Of a stretch of 64,000 nucleotides of DNA, positions 1 to 9,051 are shown piece by piece; position 1 is the first letter of the stretch; each line of letters begins with the position of its first letter. A model generated the notes under the pieces. It made no database searches. It was not told where the DNA came from and saw only the letters and a list, made by a program, of their open reading frames with translations. A program made the translations under genes and the position numbers. Origin of the DNA: Selaginella moellendorffii (lineage: Eukaryota; Streptophyta; Lycopodiopsida; Selaginellales; Selaginellaceae); contig NW_003314280.1 in assembly GCF_000143415.4 (NCBI RefSeq), forward strand, positions 1,470,152 to 1,534,151, read 5' to 3'.

Positions 1-2
1 TG

Positions 3-161
3 CTGTGGAATCATAAGCGCGCAATCGTGCCACAACTATCTCGGTGCACCACAGCTTTTCTCCATGCTGCGAGAGATTTAATCAAGGGCTCTCTCGAGGA
101 GAAATTTGAACAGGCGCTTGGTGCGCCTTTGTCCTGTGGAGATTTCTGCCGTACTTAGAGA
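3..161 (+). other. Open reading tail of unknown gene
   Basis: A reading frame is open from the left edge to a TAG at about 159-161 and gives a plausible helical tail (motif LIKGSLEEKFEQALGAP). It adjoins the start of the decayed WD40 copy at about 148. I do not recognise a family, and the frame is short enough to be chance. It may be the 3' end of a gene lying left of the window. Confidence 0.2.
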
Positions 162-1195
162 ACTGAACATGTTTGACTTAGCAGCTTATAGATAGACTCA
201 AGCGAGGAACTATGCTTGAGTGAGGCCTCCCTCGTGTCCTTGCAGCACATATAGAAGCTCCATGTTGCCTTCGTTGTACACTGCTATGGTTCGATCGTAA
301 GAACCAGCCGCAAGAAGATTTGTTTGGTGTCCGCTAAAAGCTAGGCACGACACAATTCCTGCAAGAGGCCCGTGACCGTCGAAAGACGATCACCCTTCTT
401 TGGAACTCGTTGGCAGTGACGACCGGGATTTGGGGCATCAAAAATTCTAATCTTTTGTTGTATCCACAAAACAGCCTACGAGCGCCATGGGCAACCATAT
501 CAGAAATCTTCTACCTGTTACCCACAGGATTAAAAGCGACTGACAATGCTGCTGAAACTTCAATTGTAAGTTCTATAATGAACTGGATGATCCTGCGTTG
601 TAGTCATGAAGACACAAGTTGACAGATTTACAAGAAATCAAAAGCCTTACTGAAATTCAAGTGCAAGAGATTAAAACGAAGAACCTGTGGCGACCATGTG
701 AGGACCAGCAAAAATCCACAGGCTCTCCTTCAATGACATAAACTCAAGCCCATAACTTTCATGATCCAGGAAAAAATCTAGAATCATACCCGAGCAAGAT
801 CATCCAATGCCTCAACTTCCAGAGTGTTTGGAGGCCTGAAGCCACAAATGTTCCATCAAAACAACCCCACGAAGAGAAGAACAAGGAAGAAAAAACCACA
901 AAACCTAGTGGACTTACAGATTGAAAATCCTGAGCCTCTTGTCCTCGTTGCACGTCAGAAAGCAGACCTGCAAGAGAATGCCATAGAAATTGCATAGAAC
1001 AAGCTATAGGTCCAGTACATAGAAACGCAATGGAAACTTTTTTTCTTTTCTTTCTCACCACTTGACAACCTTGAAGAAATTGTTGCCGCTGCCATCCAGC
1101 CGGAACTGACGATGCAAGTGATAGAGTCTCTGCGGCGGAGAATCGAAATGCACGCGAGGGCACCACAGATACGAATGCAGCGCTGGCAAATTTTG
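148..1195 (-). pseudogene. Decayed copy of WRAP53/TCAB1-like WD40 gene
   Basis: This stretch is a degenerate duplicate of the WD40 gene at 4634-6503, in the same orientation. The first exon is still readable at about 1070-1190 (WCPRVHFDSPPQRLYHLHR, then FRLDGSGNNFF), and the WD exon for AGSYDRTIAVYNEG is readable at about 235-330. Several exons have been shortened or removed: the segment matching 5494-5580 has lost bases around 375-410, and the start codon region is replaced by unrelated sequence before 1200. Frames between exons no longer connect. It lies directly 3' of the intact zinc-finger gene, which sets up the reciprocal-loss pattern described in the findings. Confidence 0.8.
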
Positions 1196-1209
1196 GGCAC
1201 ACTTATCAA

Positions 1210-1932
1210 TCACACATCGATGATCTGGAGCTCCTTGCTGCTGCTCATGGACGATCCATCACAACTGGGGCACTGGATCTTCCCCTGCCCCTTGCACGCC
1301 CGGCATTTGGGCCCCGAATTCCGCTCCTTGAGGTCGGAGAACTCGGATCGCTGGAGCCACCCCATGCTCCAAAGCTTGCGATCCTGGAAATTTGGGAGAA
1401 GATAAAAAAAAAACCAAGAATTCGATGGAGAAATCCTATTCTTACCCGGAGATTTTGCGCATTCACCCACAGCTGGGTGGTGGTGTCACAAGTGGCCACC
1501 ATTTGGACGAACCATTCCTTGTCGCTCATCCGCTGCTTGGCTCGAGCTTCGTAGTGGCGCCATCCAAAAGTGCGCTCCATGGCTGTCCATTTGGATCCTG
1601 GAGACTCGAGAGAAAGATTGGGAACAAGATCGATCACTCCCCAATTCACTCACCAACAACGCGGGCCATGTCGACGGGATTTTTGCGGTGGTATCCTCCC
1701 AACGCGAGCGTGCCTCGGCCATCGCATTGCTCGCATGCCATCTCTCCATAGCCTAGAAGTCTCGGTTTTGAAGGTGAACTGGCCGGAAAGAATTCATACC
1801 TTTGCAACATCGGCAGGGGAGTGGAGGATACGCATCACTGAGCGGTTTCACAAATTGCGAGCAAGATTTTTGGTTGCTGCTGCTACAGGACCTGATAGGA
1901 ACAAGCGACCAGCAGGACTTCAAGCTCTTCAT
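1210..1932 (-). CDS. DnaJ-type CxxCxGxG zinc-finger protein
   Basis: Four exons (1800-1932, 1654-1752, 1446-1597, 1210-1383) with GT-AG introns of 47-62 bases join to 185 codons. The protein has two pairs of DnaJ-type cysteine motifs: CRCCKGYG and CEQCDGRG near residue 45, and CRACKGQG and CPSCDGS near the C-terminus. Between them is a conserved-looking block (KWTAMERTFGWRHYEA, then EWFVQMVATCD). It lacks a J domain, so it belongs with the plant DnaJ-related cysteine-rich proteins, which often act in organelles as assembly or thiol chaperones. The N-terminus is Ser/Arg/Cys-rich with no acidic residues, compatible with a transit peptide (inference). The exact family member is not recognised. 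A small remnant of a second copy lies at about 6545-6600. Confidence 0.8.
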
Positions 1933-2029
1933 CAGAAGTCCTGATATTTTTCTCTGTATATGGTATAATCGTGAGCAAGTGTTTTAGCGTGCTTCTACAC
2001 CACAATTCTCAAAACACTAACACAATGTA

Positions 2030-3235
2030 ACAAATGAGAAGGCCTTCCAAAAAACAACAATCTCATAAAACTAGACGGTCATGCACATTTGGGTACTGTT
2101 TCCGAGCAGGATCCGGCACTCGTTTTTCAGCCATGCCCTGGCTCTGCCCGGTCGTTTCTTGGCCTCTTTCAAAGAGTTTCCTCTTTTCTTGGGGAAGGGT
2201 TTTCAGACTAGCTTGATAGCCCCATTGGCACATGAGACGCTCTGTTTTCCTTTGTTCCACTTCTACCTTCTCAGGTTGCCCAGCTTCTTAAGAATGTTGA
2301 TTTCATCCTGTTCAAGGTTGGTAAGGCACTGGTTCAGCTCAAGCTCATGCGTCGTGTACGCTACCTTCCCTTCCTCTGTACTGTGTGAAACAGTTGCGCG
2401 GCTGGGCAGATGTACACACAGTGCACCCCAGTATGCCAGCGTTGAATCTCTTCTTGCGTCACAAACTTGTACTCTGTCTTCCTGTGTGTTTCTGGACGAA
2501 CAGTCACCTGCAGTGCAAGTTTACCCACGCTAGCACGCCATCCACATACTTGAACGAGTACTTCCCGGGCAACATGTATATTGCCTGGTGCGGCTTCCAT
2601 TGATATGGCCTGATCACTGCTGGTTCAGCCTCCAGCTTGAACACTTCGATTTGTTCCCCTTGGAAGTTCAACCCGATAGCCTACATAGCCTCTCCGAGAA
2701 ATCGCAAGCCCACCCCACTTCCGGCCAAATCGCGTTGATTTTCTTGAGTTTGTGCACTTGTACTCTGGTGAGCGATAGACTGTGCCCTTCAAGCGCTCTA
2801 AACCAGCTTCTGCATGTACTGCATGGAGATAGTTGGTGCAAAAGGATCCATTGCGAACATAGCCCTTCAACACAGATGCGGGATCTCTACCTCCCCTGCA
2901 TACCTGTACTTGATGTAGTCTCGGATGGATTCAAAGGGCTCAGCTGGCCTGAAGTTAAGCAGGACCATTTCCCAGTCTCTCTTTTCGTCCAGGTACCTCT
3001 CCAAGCTTAGTTCGGCCGCGGAGACCTTGTTCATCTCCCGTATCCAGGTTCTGAAAACGTCTCTTGTAGACGACTGGCGGTGTGATGCCTTCGATGTACT
3101 CTTTACAGGCCTAGTCTAGGAAGAACAGGGACATTGGGTGCTTGTCATCATAAAGCATAACATCCGCTTCACGTTCAGGATGCTCTTGAAGCATTGTGCC
3201 GAGGAGGGTCTGTTGCAGAAATGAAGCATACTCGT
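2030..3235 (-). pseudogene. Decayed P-loop NTPase-type gene, copy 1, 3' part
   Basis: On the minus strand several short open segments line up with the plus-strand copy at 7960-9025. They include SMFFLD-type and EGITPPVVYKRRFQNLDTGD blocks (about 3015-3110), DEKRDWEMVLLNF-like sequence (about 2960), GYVRNGSFCTNYLHAVHAE (about 2810-2870) and a C-terminal KFVTQEEIQRWHTGVHCVY stretch (about 2400-2480). They are separated by frameshifts and stops, so no product is expected. The order of blocks matches the other copy. The family is not certain; the Walker A motif in copy 3 identifies it as a P-loop NTPase, and a Crinkler-like or STAND-type protein is possible but unproven. Confidence 0.55.
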
Positions 3236-3299
3236 TCTGCACATAAAATTTAGTAAGCGAAGTATGGCAGGAGAACTATTACCTGGCCAAAGACGACAT

Positions 3300-3945
3300 C
3301 CCTCAGCTCATACCGGGCTTAGTTCGGCTGCGGAGTCTTGTTCATCTCCCGTATCCAGGTTCTGGAAACGTCTCTTGTAGACGACTGGCGGTGTGATGCC
3401 TTCGATGTGCTCTTTACAGGCCTTATCTAGGAAGAACAGGGACAATGGGTGCTTGTCAGCATAAAGAGTAACATCCGCTTCACGTTCAGGAAGGATGCTG
3501 TTGAAGCATCTTGCCGAGGAGGGTCTCTTGCAGGAATGCAGTATACTCGTTCTGCACATATAAGCGAAGTATGGCAGGAGAACTAATACACGACATCCCT
3601 TGGGATGTCCTGCGCATCAACAGCTTCAAGCGACAAGGCCTTAACGACAAAGTCAGAGTAGCGCTCGAGGGCAGTCATCGGAGTGCGTTCTGAACGATCC
3701 CGGCGCAATGCATCTAACTTCTCTTGGCCATCGCAAAGCACAGTAATGTAATCCCCGGCCGCTCTCCTGTCCAACAAGAATTCGGCAAGGTCCGCGGGAG
3801 AAGAGATGTCACCTGGCGTCGGAGATCCTGCTGAGCATCGAAGTGCCAGATGCAAATTATTCTCTCATGCTTAGATAAGCGGCAAATGAGCTCAATCGCA
3901 AGCGCGCGCAGGAGGCAGCTCTTGCTGTTATGATTAAACCAAGGA
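3300..3945 (-). pseudogene. Decayed P-loop NTPase-type gene, copy 2, with deleted Walker A
   Basis: A second minus-strand copy abuts the first. From right to left it carries the ATPase core (LIIT, then KSCLLRALAIELICRLSKHER at about 3860-3935), a middle block (GDYITVLCDGQEKLDALRR at about 3715-3780; TALERYSDFVVKALSLEAVD at about 3610-3680) and the EGITPPVVYKRRF block (about 3345-3400). Compared with the plus-strand copy at 7975-8020, sixteen bases that encode the GAKGSG part of the P-loop are missing at about 3925-3931, which also shifts the frame. The segment at 3300-3560 duplicates 3030-3235 (near-identical wording), so copies 1 and 2 overlap in content as a tandem repeat. Confidence 0.55.
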
Positions 3946-4013
3946 AGACGTCTTCTTCTTGTTCGACGGCAATCTTCTTGAGGAGGGAACCATACTGTTC
4001 TTTTTCTTGTCAG

Positions 4014-4420
4014 GTGGTGGGAAGGCTGAACGCCTTCATGGATCTTGTCAAGGTTCCGATACAGGTATTGTTGTTCCGAGAAAAAACCACGTTTTGACAG
4101 TGTTGCTCGCGTTTCTAGGTGGTCATTTCGTGTGGCTTGGACGGTGATCCGTGTAGAAAGCCTGCGCCTGGCATGTGGGAGTTTATGGAGCGGCACTTGA
4201 ACGGCGACATCGCCATAGACAGGATCACATCTTTCTATGTTGGTGACGCGGCTGGAAGAGCAGGAGATCACAGTGATGCTGACATTAGATTTGCAAAAGT
4301 GAGATACATTCCAAGTAATGCATTCCAGTCCTCCTTCCGTTCGCACAGGCAGTCGGGCTCAAGTTTTTCGTACCCGAAGATTATTTCGACGTAAAGCAAA
4401 ACACATCTTTGATCGATTGA
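4014..4420 (+). pseudogene. 3' remnant of DNA 3'-phosphatase (PNK3P/ZDP-like)
   Basis: Three exons with clean splice sites (4014-4064, 4119-4298, 4349-4420) encode the C-terminal part of a polynucleotide 3'-phosphatase. Recognisable blocks are VPIQ at the first exon end, CRKPAPGMWEFMERHLNG, FYVGDAAGRAGDHSDADIRF and GLKFFVPEDYFD before a TGA at 4418-4420. In the family (animal PNKP, plant ZDP) this HAD-type enzyme removes 3'-phosphates at DNA breaks. The N-terminal half with the catalytic aspartate motif is absent; the sequence just upstream is instead the edge of the minus-strand P-loop pseudogene. It is therefore a truncated gene tail, probably non-functional, although its exons remain undamaged. 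Confidence 0.8.
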
Positions 4421-4633
4421 GGGAAAGGATTGTTCCAGTTACCTTGTCACAAGCTTTCGTAACGGTCACTGGACTTCAATCGCTTCGTTCTAGGTTACAA
4501 TGGTGCTTTCGTCAACGTTCATTCGTTCGTGGGTTTCTTCGTCAACCTTTACTGCGTCCTCGTACTTTATTTCTTCCCATGAACAGGAGAATCTCCACAC
4601 CGACGCACAGTTCTCCAGCTCTGTGGCATCAAA

Positions 4634-6503
4634 CTATACCATCAGCAATGCGACTGAGAGATGGTTTTGGAAGTAATTGCCTGTTAGAATCTGCGGTGGC
4701 TCTTCGTCATCGTCTTTGTCCTCGCTAGTGCTAAACCTCCGAGCGCCAGAAGTTGAAGCAGCCAGGGGAAGCGTGGGATGGAAGGAAAACCCATTGATGG
4801 TATCTGATTGTAAGCGAAAGTGAGGGAAAGAATAGAATTTTTTGGTTTTGTACCTGAGGCTGCGTGAATGCTGGCAGTGAATTCACCAGTTCGAAGATCA
4901 TAGAAACGAATATCACCGTCCTGCTTGGTTGCACCTAGTGAGCACTGAATAAAAAAGAAGAAGATAACTCAACCTCGCCTCCTGTGCCGAGGTGTTGAGC
5001 ATATGGTTCAATGTCAAACGCTATCCTCTGGTTCGTGTTAGTAACAGCTCTTTCAAGCCTGCGCAAAAAGCACAAGCTAAGTAATCTAGCGACTAGAAAA
5101 TTCAGTTGAGGCATACTTGTACACTAAACTCGTTGTATACCGAACGTCCCAGCAGCATATCGATGGATCCTGGATCGAAGCACCATAATGAGGATAGCCA
5201 ACAGAAGAAGAGACTTTGAGACCTTTCGAGCCCCGCTGTACAGATAGTTGCCGTCCTTGGAGAACTGAACCTGTTCGAGAAACGAGCTTAGCAGCGCATA
5301 GATAGACTCGAGAGGAAAGAGAAGAACTATACTTGAGTCAGGCCTCCTTCGTGTCCTTGCAGCACATATAGAAGCTCCATGTTACCTTCGTTGTACACTG
5401 CTATGGTTCGATCGTAAGAACCAGCCGCAAGAAGATTTGTCTGGTGTCCGCTAAAAGCTAGGCACGACACAATTCCTGCAAGAGGCCCGTGACTACTTTT
5501 GTTACTATAGTCGAAAGACGATCACCTGTAATGCCTTCTTTGGAACTCGTGAGTGTAGAGTGCTCTTCGCAGTGACGACCGGGAGTTGAGGTATCGAAAA
5601 TTCTGATCTTTCTTTTGTATCCACAAAAGAGCCTGCGAGCGCCTAATGGTCAGGCATGGGCAACCATATCAGAAATATTCTACCTGTTACCCGCAGGATT
5701 AAAAGCGACTGACAATGCTGCTGTAACTTCATCCATGGCATTGTAAGCTCTATAGCTGCAGCGGAGCTACAGACAGGTAAAAACACCAAATCTATACTCT
5801 GCTAGACGCAAAACTTCAAGCTTACATTACCAGTAGCAGCATCCCACAGATGAACTGGATGATCCCGAGTTGTAGTCGCGAAAACACAAGTTGACAGATC
5901 TACAAGCAATCAAAAGCCTTAGTAAACAGCAAGCGCAAGAGATTAAGACGAAGAACCTGTGGCGACCATGTGAGGATACCAGCAAAAATCGTACACAGTC
6001 TCTCCTTCCGACACCGTCAATGACGAGACAAGTGGATCTAGAATCAAGCCGATAACTTTCATGATCCAGGAAAATTCTAGAATCATACCCGTCTTGGCAG
6101 CAAGATCATCCAATGCTTCGACTTCCAGAGCGTTTGACGGCCTGGAGCCACAAGTGTTACATAAAAAAACGACCCCACAAAGAGAAGAACAAGGAAAAAA
6201 CAGCACAAAACTGGACTTACAAATCGAAAATCCTGAGCGTCTTGTCCTCGTTGCACGTCAGAAAGCAGGAGCCATCAGGAGACCTGCAAGAGAATGCAAT
6301 AGAAATAGCGTAGAACGAGCTATAGAACATAGAAATGCAATGAGAACTTCTTCTCACCACTTGACACCCTTGAAGAAATTGTTGCCGCTGCCATCCAGCC
6401 GGAACTGGCGATGCAAGTGATAGAGCCTCTGCGGCGGAGGATCGAAATGCACGCGAGGGCACCACAGATACGAATTCGGTGCTGGCGCCTTCTCTTCTTC
6501 CAT
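4634..6503 (-). CDS. WRAP53/TCAB1-like WD40 protein
   Basis: Thirteen small exons can be followed from an ATG at 6503. They give MEEEKAPAPNSYLWCPRV, KWSPDGSCFLTCNEDKTLRI, SEGETVYDFCWYPHM, FATTTRDHPVHLWDAATG, LRCSYRAYNAMDEVTAA, ARRLFCGYKRKIRIFD, AGSYDRTIAVYNEG, LERAVTNTNQRIAFDIEP, KQDGDIRFYDLRTGEF and DTINGFSFHPTLPLAAS. This order and wording match the telomerase Cajal body protein family, a WD40 propeller that in animals binds CAB-box RNAs and telomerase RNA; plant members are less studied. Introns are about 50-70 bases. The last frame meets a TAG at 4634-4636, yet continues open in the same frame through ENCASVWRFSCSWEE to a second TAG at 4490-4492, so the propeller's last strand may be cut off. 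The start fits the first exon best; an upstream in-frame ATG exists at 6539. Confidence 0.8.
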
Positions 6504-6544
6504 GAAAAGCCCTACATAAACCCTAAATAGCAAACTCAATCAAA

Positions 6545-6606
6545 TGATCTGGAGCTCCAATATTTCCTTGCCCGCATGCCCGGCATTTGGGCCCCGAATT
6601 ACAAAA
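6545..6606 (-). pseudogene. Remnant of DnaJ-type zinc-finger gene
   Basis: About 60 bases (gatctggagctcc near 6545 and cggcatttgggccccgaatt at about 6581-6600) match the last exon of the zinc-finger gene around 1219-1320, with an internal deletion that removes the second half of its cysteine motif. It sits upstream of the WD40 gene, exactly where the zinc-finger gene sits relative to the decayed WD40 copy. It is the other half of a duplicated gene pair. Confidence 0.75.
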
Positions 6607-6875
6607 CGCCATCAACTCGTTCGATGTCGATTGCGAGAATGAAAAGGGAAGACGTGGCTACTATGAGATCTTTTGATGCAGGACATTGTGTGTGGCTTGG
6701 AACGCTAAAGAATTTCTTTCTTGAGGAGACGAATATGAAAATCAAGTCTGGTCAGTGTTCTTTGTGCTTTTTTATTGGCATTTGGAGCATGTCACAGGCT
6801 CGAGAAGAGTTGAGAGTCTGAGCCGATCCTATGATGGGGGATTGCCACGCTTGGAACTAAACACAGAGCTAATCT

Positions 6876-6942
6876 CGCCTTTGCCAGGGATCGAACCCGG
6901 GTCATCCACGTGACAGCAGACCACTCACTATCCTACAACGAC
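6876..6942 (-). tRNA. tRNA-Asp(GTC)-like relic
   Basis: Sixty-seven bases resemble plant tRNA-Asp: acceptor GTCGTTG, anticodon loop CTGTCAC with GTC, and T-arm CCGGGTTCGATCCCTGG. The acceptor stem has one mismatch. About five bases are missing from the 5' side of the anticodon stem, so that stem does not pair properly. It is probably a pseudogene or a tRNA-derived repeat rather than a working tRNA. Confidence 0.6.
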
Positions 6943-7483
6943 ATGGTCTTGGAGAAATATTGTATATAAACCATCTTTATTAGAGTTCAACAACCCAGAT
7001 GAAGAATTAGGTGAAGACTCAAGAACATTGCATAATAGGCAATTTGTATTCTTCTCAATTTCACACTTGTGCTAGTGGTAGTGTGACATGAGTGACTTTT
7101 CAGGATCATCCAAGAAAATGTGTTTAGGACCTGAATTAAACCAGACAGCCATATACTGGAGTACTGAGCTGGTTTGAGTAAGCTGTAAGCTGTCCTGGGC
7201 AAAGGAAGATGGATGAAATTGGTATCATTCAAATGTCATTCCGCTAGTTTTCTAAAAACTCCTTAGAGATTCCGTATTGTTTGTTAGAATATTTTAACCT
7301 TCAGGGAATTGCAATAAAGTTGCGTTGCAGAATAGTAAAGAAAGCCATTAGGTTTTAAAAGCCCCTTCTGACACATGCTAATGGCAAGATTGAAGCTCAG
7401 ACTAGCTAAGTATGATTTAGGCTTAGATCAATTACCTGATGTGAGTGCAGTATTAGATATAACATGTAATGATGCCTATGTAG

Positions 7484-7484
7484 T

Positions 7485-7510
<26 letters not shown>
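7484..7510. repeat. TA dinucleotide microsatellite
   Basis: An uninterrupted TA run followed by a short imperfect continuation (to about 7530). No gene is associated with it. Confidence 0.9.
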
Positions 7511-7515
<5 letters not shown>

Positions 7516-7864
7516 CAATATATATATAATTGAAATATACAATTCTTCTTCGTTGTGTGTCTCTCCACTACTCTCAGGAAAGCCCAACACAGCTCCTTCC
7601 ATGGCTTGCACACCAGCTAGCATTAGGCAAGCTACTGTGCATATCATCCAGCTTGCCACATTCCAAAACTCTTTTTAATGCACTGTCCATAAGGGGTAAA
7701 AATAAAAGAATCTTCTTTATGACGAGAATATTCAGGGTTTAATTTCTTAAACTTATCTAATTGGAATCCTTTAAATATTTGGCACATGGTTTACAGCGAT
7801 GAGAAGATTCTTTGGGCGACGGGCATGGGGCTAGAGCCACTAAAGACATCATTCGGAGCGTTCA

Positions 7865-9025
7865 ATGGCGGAAGTTTAGGGTGGAGGGTGCCATTTCCAG
7901 TACACCGGCCACCTCCGGAGTTCTCTTTTGTGGTCGATCGGAATATGCTTCCTCCATGAGATGATACGGTTTCCGTGGGTTAATCATAACAGGTGCCAAG
8001 GGTTCAGGCAAGAGCTGCCTGTATGTCGTCTTTGGCCACGTAATAGTTCTCCTGCCATACTTCGCTTACTAAATTTTATGTGCAGAATGCGTATACTTCA
8101 TTTCTGCAAGAGACACTCCTCAGCACATAGAGTTTCAAGAGCATCTTGAATGTGAAGTGGATGTTATGTTTTTTGCTGTTAATACTAGTTTATTGAATGA
8201 TAACTTACTTGGAATATTTTGTGCTCTAATTTAAGATTTATTCACTGATAATTACATCTCTATAACAACCCTTCAAGCTTGTTGGGATGTGCATACTTGA
8301 GGAGGTCTACTGAGGAGTACCAGACGCCATCGCTGTCGAAGAGCACACCACCAACCTTGGTGCCCAGCTTGTGCTTGAACGTGAACCCGTTGTCGGGCAG
8401 CTCACCCAATGTCCCTGTTCTTCCTAGACAAGGCTTGTGAAGGGTACATAGAAGACATCACAGACATTCTTCAGCAAGAAGAGACGTTTGGTCATTCCTA
8501 TGCTGGATCCGGGTACGGGAAATGAAATCTACAGTACAGCCAAACTGGAAAGCAGAGAAGTACTTGGACGAAAAGAGAGACTGGGAAATGGTCCTGCTTA
8601 ACTTCAGGGCAGCTGAGCCCTTTGAATCCATCCAAGACTACATCAAGAACAGTACGCAGGGGAGGTATAGAAGCTTAGAGATCCCGCATCTGTGCTCAAG
8701 GGCTATGTTCGCAATGGATCTTTTTGCACCAGCTATCTCCATGCAGTACATGCAGAAGCGGCTTTAGAGCGCTTGAAGAGAAGTGGAACGAAGGAGAAAA
8801 GAGCGTCTCATGTACCAGCGTGGCGATCAAGCTAGTCTTAAGACCCTTCCCCACGAGAAGCAGAAACTCTTGAAAAAGGCCAAGGAACAACCCAGCGGAA
8901 CCAGGGCATGGCTGGAAAACGAATGCCGGACCGAGCGCAAGTATGGTATTCGGGATCCTGCTCGGAAGCAGTACCCAAATGTGTACTCCCTCTACTTCCA
9001 ATCCACAGATTCTCATTTATTGTAA
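7865..9025 (+). pseudogene. Decayed P-loop NTPase-type gene, copy 3
   Basis: This plus-strand copy retains a textbook Walker A motif, GLIITGAKGSGKSCLY at about 7978-8025, followed by frameshifts. Later blocks match the minus-strand copies: FLQETLL-like sequence near 8105, MSLFFLDKAC (8409-8440), a kinase-like acidic stretch, and an open 3' segment from 8522 with DEKRDWEMVLLNFRAAEPFE and SIQDYIKNSTQGRY. The C-terminal part (8783-9025) is basic and helical (RKERLMYQRGDQASLKTLPH). A foreign 230-base segment interrupts the gene at about 8170-8401. No intact product is possible. The family beyond P-loop NTPase is not recognised. Confidence 0.6.
8260..8405 (-). pseudogene. Captured 3' end of an unidentified gene
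   Basis: A clean minus-strand frame of about 45 codons (FTFKHKLGTKVGGVLFDSDG, then VWYSSVDLLKYAHPNKLEG) ends at a natural TAG at 8260-8262, followed by an AT-rich stretch like a 3' UTR (8170-8259). It lies inside the plus-strand P-loop pseudogene, whose reading is interrupted exactly here. Its composition is richer in G+C than its surroundings. I do not recognise the protein family. Confidence 0.5.
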
Positions 9026-9051
9026 ATTTTATAAGTGAAAACACTAGACAT

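Larger units (their letters stand above)
6610..7955. other. Intergenic stretch without recognisable gene
   Basis: Apart from the tRNA-Asp-like relic (6876-6942) and a TA run (7484-7510) I see no supported gene. A TC-rich and AT-rich stretch with short chance frames occupies 6960-7790. From about 7800 the sequence may already belong to the leading part of the plus-strand P-loop pseudogene (block KFRVEGAISSTPATSG at about 7870-7917). Confidence 0.5.

Noticed and set aside
7453-7659. Minus-strand frame with an Ile/Tyr run
   Set aside because: The run is a translation of the TA microsatellite.
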